From assembly GCF_900149695.1 (NCBI RefSeq), contig NZ_LT703003.1, forward strand, positions 2,471,749 to 2,535,748: a DNA stretch of 64,000 bases. The letters run 5' to 3'. Shown here piece after piece: positions 33,658 to 43,057 of this stretch. Under the pieces are notes generated by a model. That model was not told where the DNA came from. It saw nothing but the letters and a program-made list of their open reading frames with translations, and did not search any database. Made by a program: the position numbers and the translations under genes. This stretch comes from Anderseniella sp. Alg231-50 (GTDB lineage Bacteria; Pseudomonadota; Alphaproteobacteria; Rhizobiales; Aestuariivirgaceae). How positions within the stretch are numbered: the stretch's first letter is position 1; every line of letters begins with the position of its first letter.

Positions 33658-35195
33658 TACACGCGCTCCTTGAAAATATCGGTTGGGGTCTGAACCGTCC
33701 TGGTCCGCTTGCCGCCGAACAGGTCGGTCTCGGTGTCGCCGTCAGAACAGCCATTGCCGAACGAGAACCCGCATGACCCCCTCACGTCATAGGCGTCCTC
33801 GCTGATCTCGCGATGACTGGTCGGGATGACGAAACGGTCCTCGTAATTGGCGATTGCCATGACGTGGTACATGTCCTCGATCATCTGGCCGGTCATGCCG
33901 ACCTTCTCGGCCACCACTTCGTCTATGACACCGTCCACGGTCTTGGCCCGCATATAGGCGCGCATGGCCAGCATCCGTTCCAGCGCCGATACGACAGGGG
34001 CTTCCTTGCCGGCGGTAAGCAGGTTGGCCAGGTATTTCACCGGGATGCGCAGGGAGCGGACATCCGGCATGGCGCCGTCCATGCCGATCTTGCCGGCTTC
34101 AGCAGCAGACTGCAGCGGCGACAATGGCGGGATGTACCAGACCATCGGCAGCGTGCGGTATTCCGGATGCAGCGGGAACGCGACCTTCCAGTCCATCGCC
34201 ATCTTGTAGACCGGCGATTTCTTGGCGGCCTCCAGCCACGCTTCCGGGATACCGTCCTTGCGCGCCTGCTCGATGACCGCCGGATCATTCGGGTCGAGGA
34301 ACACCTTGAGCTGTTCTTCGTACAGGTTCTTTTCATCCTGCGTCGACGCGGCATCGGAAATCCGGTCGGCGTCGTAAAGCACGACACCGAGGTAGCGGAT
34401 CCGTCCCACACAGGTTTCCGAGCACACCGTCGGGTGGCCGGCCTCGATACGCGGATAGCAGAATATGCATTTTTCCGATTTGCCCGATGACCAGTTGTAG
34501 TAGATCTTCTTGTAGGGACAGCCCGATACGCACATGCGCCAGCCGCGGCATTTCTCCTGGTCGATCAGGACAATGCCGTCATCCTCGCGCTTGTAGATGG
34601 CGCCGGACGGGCATGCCGCCACACAGGTCGGGTTGAGACAATGCTCGCACAATCTCGGCAGGTACATCATGAAGGTATTCTCGAACTCGCCGTAGATTTC
34701 CTTCTCGATGCCGTCGAAGTTGTAGTCGGCCGACCGCTTGGAAAACTCGCCGCCCAGGATTTCCTCCCAGTTGGGGCCCCATTCGATCTTCTGCATGCGC
34801 TCGCCGCTGATCAGCGAACGCGGCCTTGCCGTGGGCGAGGCTTCAGTTTCACCGGCTGTCTGCAGGTGGCCATAGTCGAAATCGAACGGCTCGTAGTAGT
34901 CGTCGATCTCCGGCAGGTCGGGATTGGCGAAGATTTTCGCCAGAATGCGCCATTTCGGGCCCATCTTCGGTTGAATCCGGCCATTGGCCTTGCGGGTCCA
35001 GCCGCCGTTCCATTTCTTCTGGTTTTCCCACTGCTTGGGATAGCCGACGCCTGGCTTGGTCTCGACATTGTTGAACCAGGCGTATTCGACGCCTTCGCGA
35101 TTGGTCCAGACATTCTTGCAGGTCACCGAACAGGTATGACAGCCGATGCATTTGTCGAGATTCAGCACCATGCCGATTTGAGCGCGGATTTTCAT
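33657..35195 (-). CDS. narH: Respiratory nitrate reductase beta subunit, NarH
   Basis: A 512-residue iron-sulfur protein. Cysteine groups are CIGCHTCSVTCKNVW at the N-terminus, CEHCLNPTCVAACP, CRGWRMCVSGCP, CIFC and CSETC. The Trp in CRGWRMC replaces a ligand and marks the [3Fe-4S] centre, so three [4Fe-4S] and one [3Fe-4S] are expected as in E. coli NarH. It carries electrons from NarI to NarG on the cytoplasmic face. Its ATG overlaps the narG stop by four bases. Confidence 0.97.
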   Translation of the reverse strand: MKIRAQIGMVLNLDKCIGCHTCSVTCKNVWTNREGVEYAWFNNVETKPGVGYPKQWENQKKWNGGWTRKANGRIQPKMGPKWRILAKIFANPDLPEIDDYYEPFDFDYGHLQTAGETEASPTARPRSLISGERMQKIEWGPNWEEILGGEFSKRSADYNFDGIEKEIYGEFENTFMMYLPRLCEHCLNPTCVAACPSGAIYKREDDGIVLIDQEKCRGWRMCVSGCPYKKIYYNWSSGKSEKCIFCYPRIEAGHPTVCSETCVGRIRYLGVVLYDADRISDAASTQDEKNLYEEQLKVFLDPNDPAVIEQARKDGIPEAWLEAAKKSPVYKMAMDWKVAFPLHPEYRTLPMVWYIPPLSPLQSAAEAGKIGMDGAMPDVRSLRIPVKYLANLLTAGKEAPVVSALERMLAMRAYMRAKTVDGVIDEVVAEKVGMTGQMIEDMYHVMAIANYEDRFVIPTSHREISEDAYDVRGSCGFSFGNGCSDGDTETDLFGGKRTRTVQTPTDIFKERV

Positions 35196-38100
35196 TCTGC
35201 TGCCTCCACTTTGGGGGTTACCGGTTCGACATACGGACCTTCCATCCAGTCGACCTTGTCCATCTTGTGAACCACCACGAACTCGTCGCGGTTGGACCCG
35301 ACCGTGCCGTAGTAGTTGAAACCATAGGATTGTTGCGCGTAGCCGCCGATCATGTGGGTCGGCTTGGTGATGGCCCGGGTGACCGAGTTGTGAATGCCGC
35401 CACGCTGGCCTGTCACCTGCGAGCCCGGTGTGTTCACGATTTTCTCCTGCGCATGGTACATGTAGATCGTACCTTCCTTCATGCGCTGGGAAACCACGAC
35501 GCGGGCCGAAATCGCGCCATTGCTGTTGAACACCTCGACCCAGTCATTGTCGACAAGTTCAGCCTTGGCGGCATCTGTCTCCGATATCCACACCACCGGA
35601 CCGCCACGGTTCAGCGTCAGCATCATCAGGTTGTCGGAATAGGTCGAATGGATGCCCCATTTCTGGTGCGGCGTAATGAAGTTCAGCACCACCTGCGGCT
35701 TGCCGTTCGACTTGGCTTCGATAACCGGATTGATCGATTTTGTGTCGATCGGCGGACGGTAGACACAGAACCCTTCTCCGAACGCCCGCATCCACAGGTG
35801 ATCCTGGTAGAGCTGCTGGCGGCCGGTCAGCGTGCGCCACGGGATCAGTTCATGGACGTTCGTGTATCCGGCATTGTAGCAGACCTTCTCGCTTTCAATG
35901 CCCGACCAGGTTGGCGACGAGATAATTTTCCTGGGCTGCGCCACCACATCCCGGAAGCGGATTTTCTCATCCTCCTTGGGTATTGCAAGGTGGGCATGCT
36001 CGAGCCCGGTTGCCTTCGACAGTGCGTCCCAGGCCTTGACCGCAACCTCACCGTTGGTCTCCGGCGCCAGAGACAGGATCACTTCGGTGGCATCAATATC
36101 CGTATCGATGCGCGGCCGGCCCTTGGTTGCACCCTCTTCCGTCACAACACCATTGAGGCGGCCGAGCAGCTCAACCTCGTGCTCGGTGTTCCAGGAGATG
36201 CCCTTGCCGCCATTGCCCAGCTTGTCCATGAGCGGACCGAGCGCGGTGAAGCGCTTGTAGAGGTTCGGATAGTCACGCTCGACCACCGCAACCATGGGCA
36301 TGGTCTTGCCGGGAATCGGCTCCACCTCGCCTGCCTTCCAGTCCTTCACATCCTTTGGCTGGGCCAGTTCGCCTGGCGTGTCATGCAGGATGGGCACAAG
36401 CACCACATCCTTCTCCACACCCAGGACTTCGGCAGAGACTTCGGAGAATTTTTCCGCAAGCCCCTTGAAAATGTCCCAGTCACTGCGCGCATCCCAGGCC
36501 GGATCAGCCGCACTGGTCAGCGGGTGAATGAAGGGATGCATGTCGGACGTGTTGAGATCGTTTTTCTCGTACCAGGTAGCGGTCGGCAGCACGATGTCGG
36601 AATAGACGCAAGTCGTCGACATCCGGAAATCAAGCGTTACCAGCAGGTCGAGCTTTCCTTCCGGAGCCTCCTCATGCCATTCGGCTTCAGTGGTGCGCAC
36701 CCGGCCTTCCTCGCCGAGGTCCTTGCCCATCACACCATGTGATGTGCCGAGCAGGTGCTTGAGGAAATACTCATGTCCCTTGCCGGACGAACCCAAAAGG
36801 TTTGACCGCCAGACAAACAGGTTGCGCGGCCAGTTGGCCTCGTCGTCAGGGTCTTCGCAAGACATCTGCAGCTTGCCGGCCTTCAACTGCGCGGCAACAT
36901 AGTCCTTCGGGTCCTTCTTGGCCTTCGCCGCAGCCGCAGCGATTTCCAGCGGGTTTGCCTTGAGCTGCGGAGCCGACGGCAGCCAGCCCATGCGTTCAGC
37001 CCGGATATTGTAGTCAATGAGGGTCCCGTCCCACGGTCCGTCCGGCGCCGTCGGCGACAGGATTTCATCCACCTCCAGCGTTTCATAGCGCCACTGGTCC
37101 GTGTGGGCATAGAAGAACGAAGTCGAGTTCATCTGCCGTGGCGGACGGTTCCAGTCGAGACCGAATGCCAGCGGCAGCCAGCCGGTCTGCGGGCGCAGTT
37201 TCTCCTGGCCCACATAATGGCTCCAGCCGCCACCTGACTGGCCGACACAGCCGCACATCACCAGCATGTTGATGATGCCGCGGTAGTTCATGTCCATATG
37301 GTACCAGTGGTTCAGGCCGGCCCCGAGAATGACCATCGAGCGGCCCTTGGTTTTCTCGGCATTGGAGGCGAACTCGCGGGCAACCGCGATGATCTGGTCA
37401 CGCGGCACCCCGGTGATCTTCTCGGCCCAGGCCGGCGTGTAGGGCAGGTCATCGTCAAAGGTCTTGGCCGAGTTGCCGTCGCGCAGTCCGCGGTCGAGCC
37501 CGTAATTGGCCACGAACAGGTCAAACACGGTTGCAACCAGGGTATCACCGTCGGTCAGCTTGACAGTCCTGGCCGGTACCGAACGCACCAGCACGCTGTC
37601 ATGATCCGTTCCTTCGAAATGATCGTGTTCGCGATTACCGAAGTACGGGAAGGCGACCGGTGCGGCCTCGTCATGATGCTCATCAAGGATGAGGCTCATG
37701 GCAAGCTCGACATCTTTCCCCTTCCCGTCCCTGGCCTCCAGATTCCACTTGCCTTGCTCGCCCCAGCGGAATCCTACGGAGCCGTTTGGCGCCACCAGTT
37801 TCCTGGTCTTGCCGTCAATTGCGACTGTCTTCCAGTCAGGATTGTTCTTCTCGCCAAGCGCGCCCCTGATATCGGATGCCCGCACCAGCCGGTCCGGCAC
37901 ATAATTGCCGTCCTTCTTGACCAGCTTCACCAGCATCGGCATGTCGGTGTAGCGGCGGCAGTAGTCTTCGAAATATTCTGCCTGGCGGTCGAGATGAAAC
38001 TCGCGCAGGATCACATGGCCGATGGCCATGGCGAGCGCTGCGTCGGTACCCTGTTTGGGATGCAGCCACATGTCGGAAAACTTCGCCGCCTCGGAATAGT

Positions 38101-38950
38101 CCGGCGATACCACGACCGACTTGGCGCCCTTGTAGCGGGCCTCGGTGTAGAAATGCGCATCAGGCGTGCGGGTCTGCGGCACGTTCGAGCCCCACAGCAT
38201 CAGGAAGCCGGAATTGTACCAGTCGGCGCTTTCCGGCACATCGGTCTGCTCGCCCCAGGTCATCGGCGAGGCCGGCGGCAAGTCGCAGTACCAGTCGTAG
38301 AACGACATGCACACACCGCCCATCAGAGACAGGTAGCGCGAGCCTGCAGCATAGGAGACCATGGACATTGCCGGGATTGGGGAGAAACCGATAACCCGGT
38401 CAGGCCCCCACTTTTTCACCGTGTAGGCGTTGGCAGCCGCGATGATCTCGTTGACTTCTTCCCACTTGGCGCGAACGAAACCGCCGTGGCCGCGCACCTT
38501 GATATAGTCCTGGCGCTTTTGCGGGTCTTCCTGGATGGCGGTCCATGCCGCAACCGGCGTACGGACCGCACGTTCCCTGCGCCACTGCTTCAGCAGCCTG
38601 GCACGCACCAATGGGTATTTGACCCGGTTTGCGGAGTACATGTACCAGCTGTAGCTGGCCCCGCGCGAACATCCGCGCGGTTCATGGTTGGGCAGGTCGG
38701 GCCGGGTGCGCGGATAGTCGGTCTGCTGGGTTTCCCAGGTGACGATGCCGCCTTTCACATAGATCTTCCATGAGCACGAGCCGGTGCAGTTGGCGCCATG
38801 GGTTGAACGCACAATCTTGTCGTGCTGCCAGCGTTTCCGGTAGCTGTCTTCCCACGAGCGGTCTTCATTGGTGGTGACACCATGACCGTCAGAGAAGGTT
38901 CCCGTGTTCTTGCGGGCCAGGAAGTTGAGACGGTTGAGCAGGTTACTCAT
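35192..38950 (-). CDS. narG: Respiratory nitrate reductase alpha subunit, NarG
   Basis: A 1252-residue bis-MGD enzyme reducing nitrate to nitrite, full length for the family. The FS0 [4Fe-4S] site is H51, C55, C59 and C94 (HGANCTGSCSWK ... EPRGCSRGASY). ADWYNSGFLMLWGSNVPQTR contains the conserved Mo-proximal aspartate region. No Tat signal is present, so the active site faces the cytoplasm and nitrate has to be imported, which fits the two NarK genes upstream. GGAG lies nine bases before the ATG. Large open frames on the opposite strand are coding shadows. Confidence 0.97.
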   Translation of the reverse strand: MSNLLNRLNFLARKNTGTFSDGHGVTTNEDRSWEDSYRKRWQHDKIVRSTHGANCTGSCSWKIYVKGGIVTWETQQTDYPRTRPDLPNHEPRGCSRGASYSWYMYSANRVKYPLVRARLLKQWRRERAVRTPVAAWTAIQEDPQKRQDYIKVRGHGGFVRAKWEEVNEIIAAANAYTVKKWGPDRVIGFSPIPAMSMVSYAAGSRYLSLMGGVCMSFYDWYCDLPPASPMTWGEQTDVPESADWYNSGFLMLWGSNVPQTRTPDAHFYTEARYKGAKSVVVSPDYSEAAKFSDMWLHPKQGTDAALAMAIGHVILREFHLDRQAEYFEDYCRRYTDMPMLVKLVKKDGNYVPDRLVRASDIRGALGEKNNPDWKTVAIDGKTRKLVAPNGSVGFRWGEQGKWNLEARDGKGKDVELAMSLILDEHHDEAAPVAFPYFGNREHDHFEGTDHDSVLVRSVPARTVKLTDGDTLVATVFDLFVANYGLDRGLRDGNSAKTFDDDLPYTPAWAEKITGVPRDQIIAVAREFASNAEKTKGRSMVILGAGLNHWYHMDMNYRGIINMLVMCGCVGQSGGGWSHYVGQEKLRPQTGWLPLAFGLDWNRPPRQMNSTSFFYAHTDQWRYETLEVDEILSPTAPDGPWDGTLIDYNIRAERMGWLPSAPQLKANPLEIAAAAAKAKKDPKDYVAAQLKAGKLQMSCEDPDDEANWPRNLFVWRSNLLGSSGKGHEYFLKHLLGTSHGVMGKDLGEEGRVRTTEAEWHEEAPEGKLDLLVTLDFRMSTTCVYSDIVLPTATWYEKNDLNTSDMHPFIHPLTSAADPAWDARSDWDIFKGLAEKFSEVSAEVLGVEKDVVLVPILHDTPGELAQPKDVKDWKAGEVEPIPGKTMPMVAVVERDYPNLYKRFTALGPLMDKLGNGGKGISWNTEHEVELLGRLNGVVTEEGATKGRPRIDTDIDATEVILSLAPETNGEVAVKAWDALSKATGLEHAHLAIPKEDEKIRFRDVVAQPRKIISSPTWSGIESEKVCYNAGYTNVHELIPWRTLTGRQQLYQDHLWMRAFGEGFCVYRPPIDTKSINPVIEAKSNGKPQVVLNFITPHQKWGIHSTYSDNLMMLTLNRGGPVVWISETDAAKAELVDNDWVEVFNSNGAISARVVVSQRMKEGTIYMYHAQEKIVNTPGSQVTGQRGGIHNSVTRAITKPTHMIGGYAQQSYGFNYYGTVGSNRDEFVVVHKMDKVDWMEGPYVEPVTPKVEAAE

Positions 38951-38977
38951 TTTGGTTTTCTCCAGTCTGTTCGGTGG

Positions 38978-38999
38978 GGCGGCGTTCTGACACGCCGCC
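38978..38999 (-). other. Hairpin between narK2 and narG
   Basis: GGCGGCGT (38978-38985) and ACGCCGCC (38992-38999) form a perfect 8-bp stem with a 6-base loop in the 65-base gap. No T-run follows on the minus strand, so processing or mRNA stabilisation is more likely than termination. Confidence 0.6.
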
Positions 39000-39015
39000 G
39001 GCTACTCGGTTCAGA

Positions 39016-40623
39016 TCACGGGTTTTGCACGTAGGCGTTCTTGCGCAGGTAGAACCACCAGTTGATTGCGATGCACAGCGTGTAGAAGACGGCGAAGCCG
39101 TATAAGGCCAGCTCCGGTGTCGCGAGCTTGATCTGCTCGCCCAGCACCTTCGGGATAATGAAGGCGCCGTACGCCGCTACTGCAGAAGTCCAGCCGAGAA
39201 CCGGGCCCGCCTGTTCCTTGTCAAACACCACCGCAATGGTGCGGAAGGTCGAGCCGTTGCCGATACCGGTGGCGGTGAACAGCACCAGGAACAACAACAG
39301 GAACGGAACGAAGTACTGTTCAGGTGTTGCCGACGCATAAGCCTGCTTCATGAAGTAGGCGACGCCCAGCGCACTGGCCACCATGACCACCGATATGATC
39401 TGGGTGACTTTCGCGCCACCGATCTTGTCGGAGATCATGCCACCGAGCGGCCTGATCAGCGCCCCGATAAACGGGCCCATCCAGGCATACATCAGGGCGC
39501 TTGGACCATTCGGGTTTGCTGTGTCATGGGTCAGGACACCGTCGACCACGACATGCTGGAAGCCGAAGATGACCTTGATCGCCAGGGCAAAGGCTGCCGA
39601 ATAGCCGATGAACGATCCGAACGTCATCGTATAGATGATGGTCATCGCCCAGGTATGCTTGTTGCCGAATATCTTGTACTGGCGCGTCAGGTTGCGGCCA
39701 ATCTGGCCGGGGATCAGTTTCAGCAGAATAACGGTTGCCGCAATAACCAGCGGAAGCACGATCCACTTCGACACGTTCAAGCCTGACCCGCCAACGCTTT
39801 CCGGCAGCATGAACCACAGCCCGCAAGCGGCTGTAACCATGCCGATCAGCAGCATGAAAGTGATGGTCGCAAAGGCGCCGAGCGGATTGGAGATGTTTGG
39901 CGAAACGTGCTCATCGCGGATGTTGTTCATGCCGAACCATCCGGCGACCGCCAGCGGGATCAGGAAAACCAGCCAGATGAAACCTGCATTTTGTATGTAG
40001 GTTTCGGTGCCGGCAGGAATTTTGCCGATCAGCGTGCCGCTGGTGTTCTGCAGGATCATGGCTTCACCGCCGAATATGCCGATCGTCATGACAAGCGGCA
40101 CCAGGATCTGCATGGTCGTGACCCCGAAATTGCCCAGTCCGGCATTCATGCCCAGCGAATAGCCTTGTGTCCGCTTGGGAAAGAAGAAGCTGATGTTTGA
40201 CATGGATGAGGCGAAGTTGCCGCCACCAATACCCGACAGGAAGGCGAGTATCTGGAAGTGCCACAACGGTGTGCTGGGATCACTCAGTGCCAGTCCGGCT
40301 CCAACGGCTGGGATCATCAGCAGCGCAGTGGTGAAGAATATCGTGTTGCGCCCGCCTGCAATGCGGATGAAGAACGTGCTGGGTATCCGCAAGGTTGCGC
40401 CGGTGAGGCCGGCAATGGCTGCGAGCGTGAACAGTTCGGATTTTTCAAATGGAAATCCGAGGTTCAGCATCTGAACCGTGATAATCCCCCAGTACAGCCA
40501 CACGGCAAAACCGCACAGCAGGCTGGGAATGGAAATCCACAGGTTCCTGTTGGCAATTTTCTTGCCTTCCTTTTCCCAGAAGGCCTCGTCTTCCGGATTC
40601 CAGTTGCGAAGATCTTGTCCCAC
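39016..40623 (-). CDS. narK2: Nitrate/nitrite transporter NarK2 type (antiporter)
   Basis: A 535-residue major facilitator protein with 12 or more helices. It carries GGGNFASSMSNISFFFPKRTQGYSLGMNAGLGNFGV, the nitrate signature of type II NarK, and the longer interdomain region usual for the nitrate/nitrite antiporter. It should exchange cytoplasmic nitrite for external nitrate during respiration. The start is a GTG at 40623 with GGAGAGAG before it. It lies between narK1 and narG in one transcription unit. Confidence 0.92.
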   Translation of the reverse strand: MGQDLRNWNPEDEAFWEKEGKKIANRNLWISIPSLLCGFAVWLYWGIITVQMLNLGFPFEKSELFTLAAIAGLTGATLRIPSTFFIRIAGGRNTIFFTTALLMIPAVGAGLALSDPSTPLWHFQILAFLSGIGGGNFASSMSNISFFFPKRTQGYSLGMNAGLGNFGVTTMQILVPLVMTIGIFGGEAMILQNTSGTLIGKIPAGTETYIQNAGFIWLVFLIPLAVAGWFGMNNIRDEHVSPNISNPLGAFATITFMLLIGMVTAACGLWFMLPESVGGSGLNVSKWIVLPLVIAATVILLKLIPGQIGRNLTRQYKIFGNKHTWAMTIIYTMTFGSFIGYSAAFALAIKVIFGFQHVVVDGVLTHDTANPNGPSALMYAWMGPFIGALIRPLGGMISDKIGGAKVTQIISVVMVASALGVAYFMKQAYASATPEQYFVPFLLLFLVLFTATGIGNGSTFRTIAVVFDKEQAGPVLGWTSAVAAYGAFIIPKVLGEQIKLATPELALYGFAVFYTLCIAINWWFYLRKNAYVQNP

Positions 40624-40702
40624 GTCTCTCTCCTGTTTCGGTGCGGGCGGTGAAGCACCCGCTCAATCTGTTCACCGGGAAAATCCGGCATGTGCTCTGG
40701 AA

Positions 40703-40725
40703 GCAGGCCGCCCGTGGCGGCCTGC
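40703..40725 (-). other. Perfect hairpin between narK1 and narK2
   Basis: GCAGGCCGCC (40703-40712) pairs exactly with GGCGGCCTGC (40716-40725) around three bases. It lies 10 bases after the narK1 stop. The minus strand continues TTCC without a T-run, so partial attenuation or an RNA processing site is possible. Confidence 0.65.
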
Positions 40726-40735
40726 GACAGTGTTG

Positions 40736-42103
40736 TTATTCGGCAGGTTTCAGATCGCCTGCGGTCGCTTTGCCCTGTTGGGATGCCTTGGGCTTGCCAA
40801 GAGGTTTCTCAGGCACATCCGAGAGATACTTCTCGGCTTCCAGGCCAGGATGACGGGCCCGTTCCATGCGACGGATGGCGATATGCATCCAGATGGTGGA
40901 GACGGCGACCAGCACGAACATCAGCATGTAAGGGGCCGTCCATACGCCGGTATAGTCGAGCAGGATGCCGAACGAGATGGGCAGGACGAAACCGCCCAGA
41001 CCGCCGATCATGCCGACCAGGCCGCCAACCGAACCCACATGGTGCGGGTAGTAGACGGGAATGTGCTTGTAGACGGCTGCCTTGCCGAGGCTCATGACAA
41101 AGCCAAGTACCACCGTCAGCGCGACGAAAATCGAAACACTCAGGCCAATGTCGAAGGTGATCGGGCCTTCAATGCCCTGCACCACATAGCTGGTATCGGG
41201 ATAGCTCATCACGAACAGGCAGCCGAGCGAGACGAAGAAAGTCAGGTACATCACGAAGCGCGCACCCCATTTGTCCGACATCCAGCCGCCAAGGGCACGG
41301 AACACCGAACCCGGCAGTGAATAAAGTCCGGCCAGCACGCCTGCTGTTGTCAGCGGCAAACCGTAAGCACCCACGTAATAGCGCGGCAGGAAAGAAGCCA
41401 GCGCGACAAAGGCGCCGAACACGAAGAAGTAATAGGTCGCAAACCGCCAGACCTGAATGTCTTTCAGCGGTGCCAGTTGTTCCGCGGCCGATACTGCCTT
41501 GCTGCCGGTCTTCTTGCGGCTGGCCTGGGCCGGGTCATCCTTGGCCAGGACATAAAACAGTACTGCGGTAATCGCCAGCACTATGGCGTAAACCCGTGCC
41601 GTACCTTCCCAGCCGATTGCAACCACCAGGAACGGCGCCGCAAAGTTGGTAACGGCTGCACCAACATTGCCTGCTCCGAATATGCCGAGAGCAGTGCCCT
41701 GGCGTTCCTTTTCAAACCATTGCGAGACATAAGCCACACCGACAATGAAAGACCCGCCGGCAAGGCCGAGCCCGAGGGCGGCCACCAGGAAGACTTCATA
41801 GGTCTGTACCGACGTCAGCAACCACACGGCCACGGCCGTAACCAGCATCTGCAGCGGAAACATCAATCGCCCGCCGAACTGCTCGGTCCAGACACCAAGG
41901 AAAATGCGGCTGACCGATCCTGTCAGGACAGGTGTCGCGACCAGCAGGCCAAACTGCGTATCCGACAGGCCGAGATCCTGTTTGATCTTGACACCGATAA
42001 TCGAGAATATCGTCCACACTGCAAAGCATACCGTGAACGCAAATGTGCTCAGTCCCAGTGCCCGGTACTGGTCCGGGCGAGTGACGCCATCAAGCGTGTG
42101 CAT
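40736..42103 (-). CDS. narK1: Nitrate transporter NarK1 type (proton symporter)
   Basis: A 455-residue major facilitator protein with 12 helices. GLALGGS-like block GLGLAGGSFIVGVAYVSQWF and GIFGAGNVGAAVTNFAAPFL are type I NarK signatures; this form is thought to bring in nitrate with protons to start respiration. GAGGGG lies before the ATG at 42103. It is the first gene of the nar unit and lies 90 bases below an FNR-type box. In some denitrifiers NarK1 and NarK2 are fused; here they are separate genes. Confidence 0.92.
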   Translation of the reverse strand: MHTLDGVTRPDQYRALGLSTFAFTVCFAVWTIFSIIGVKIKQDLGLSDTQFGLLVATPVLTGSVSRIFLGVWTEQFGGRLMFPLQMLVTAVAVWLLTSVQTYEVFLVAALGLGLAGGSFIVGVAYVSQWFEKERQGTALGIFGAGNVGAAVTNFAAPFLVVAIGWEGTARVYAIVLAITAVLFYVLAKDDPAQASRKKTGSKAVSAAEQLAPLKDIQVWRFATYYFFVFGAFVALASFLPRYYVGAYGLPLTTAGVLAGLYSLPGSVFRALGGWMSDKWGARFVMYLTFFVSLGCLFVMSYPDTSYVVQGIEGPITFDIGLSVSIFVALTVVLGFVMSLGKAAVYKHIPVYYPHHVGSVGGLVGMIGGLGGFVLPISFGILLDYTGVWTAPYMLMFVLVAVSTIWMHIAIRRMERARHPGLEAEKYLSDVPEKPLGKPKASQQGKATAGDLKPAE

Positions 42104-42192
42104 TGATCCAACCCCTCATGGTTTGCACGGGATTTTCGCCGTGCAGACTGGTTAAAGACGGGATCAGGGTTGGCAATTGCGCGCTTGCCGGG

Positions 42193-42206
42193 TTGATCTA
42201 TGTCAA
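42193..42206. promoter_or_regulatory. FNR/NNR-type box before narK1
   Basis: TTGATCTATGTCAA (minus strand TTGACATAGATCAA) matches the FNR box TTGAT-N4-ATCAA with one change. It lies 90 bases before the narK1 ATG, a suitable place for activation of the nar unit by a Crp/Fnr-family protein. Confidence 0.75.
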
Positions 42207-42329
42207 GGATTTCAGCGGCCGATAGCCAAACAACTGTCTGTGGTGCACAAAACAAGATGGCCGCAAATATCGGTCAAGAAAGCGAATTGCGATGACGCGT
42301 CAGGCTTGCTACTTTGATCAATTGTAGTC

Positions 42330-42343
42330 TTGATATTTATCAA
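42330..42343. promoter_or_regulatory. Perfect FNR box at the regulator's ribosome binding site
   Basis: TTGATATTTATCAA is an exact FNR box. Its last bases run straight into AAGGAGAGG, the ribosome binding site of the Crp/Fnr-type gene at 42355. Binding here could block transcription of the regulator itself. Confidence 0.82.
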
Positions 42344-42354
42344 GGAGAGGGAAT

Positions 42355-43053
42355 GTGCGAGCGACTGATTTGCCGGAAGTCAGGGCATTGGGCCTGTTCA
42401 GCAGCATGGAGGAAAAACACTTCGATGCGCTGATGGAGGTCGCCTATCTGCAAACCTTCCCGCCGCAGCTTGACCTGATTGCCGAAGGCGATGTTGCCGA
42501 CTTTCTCTATATCGTCGTGGAAGGATCAGTCGAGCTGTACGCCCGCTCCAACGGACGGGAATCAACCATGGGCCTGGTACGTCCGGTCGGCACCTTCATT
42601 CTGGCCGCCGTACTAAAGGATGCGGTTTATCTCATGTCGGCCCGCACCGCGCAGCGCTCGAAGATCCTGCTCATACCCTCGCAGAACATTCGCCAGGCTT
42701 TCCAGCAGGATGCCGAGTTTGCCCGCGCCATCGTCCAGGAACTGGCAAGCTGCTATCGCGGCGTGGTCAAGGAGCACAAGAACCTGAAGCTGAGAACGGC
42801 GGTCGAGCGTCTGGCCAACCGGCTGTTGCGCTATCACAACGACCAGGGTGGCAACGGGTCGCTTGAATTGCCGCACGACAAGCGCACGCTGGCATCTGCC
42901 CTGGGCATGACACCGGAAAATCTGTCGCGCGCCTTCAATACGCTGAAGCCTTACGGCGTGGAGGTAGAGGGATCGACCATCAGGCTGGCTGACGTGAAAG
43001 CGATGGAAACGCTGGCAAAGCCGAACCCGCTGATTGATGACCGCAAGACCTGA
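42355..43053 (+). CDS. Crp/Fnr-family regulator without Fe-S cysteines (NarR/DNR-like)
   Basis: A 232-residue regulator: cyclic-nucleotide-binding fold (residues about 15-130) and C-terminal helix-turn-helix DKRTLASALGMTPENLSRAF. The E-x2-SR pattern in ENLSR is the FNR-type recognition of TTGAT. There is no N-terminal cysteine cluster; only one Cys is present, so it cannot be an FNR-style oxygen sensor and resembles NarR, NnrR or DNR, which respond to nitrite or NO. It starts with GTG after AAGGAGAGG and is divergent from narK1. It most likely controls the nar unit and itself through the two boxes. Confidence 0.88.
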   Translation: MRATDLPEVRALGLFSSMEEKHFDALMEVAYLQTFPPQLDLIAEGDVADFLYIVVEGSVELYARSNGRESTMGLVRPVGTFILAAVLKDAVYLMSARTAQRSKILLIPSQNIRQAFQQDAEFARAIVQELASCYRGVVKEHKNLKLRTAVERLANRLLRYHNDQGGNGSLELPHDKRTLASALGMTPENLSRAFNTLKPYGVEVEGSTIRLADVKAMETLAKPNPLIDDRKT

Positions 43054-43057
43054 GCGT

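Noticed and set aside
35267-38773. Two open frames of 491 codons each on the plus strand (35267-36742 and 37298-38773)
   Set aside because: They lie wholly opposite narG, whose family match is complete over 1252 residues; open antisense frames are common in G+C-rich genes and these proteins show no family features.
38951-39015. Intrinsic terminator between narK2 and narG
   Set aside because: The hairpin is strong but the minus strand continues with mixed bases; a full stop here would cut off narGHJI from the only FNR-type boxes seen.
42314-42323. Additional FNR half-site TTGATCAATT next to the perfect box
   Set aside because: Lacks the second half at the right spacing; it resembles the core of the RutR-type sites too, but without the TGGT half.
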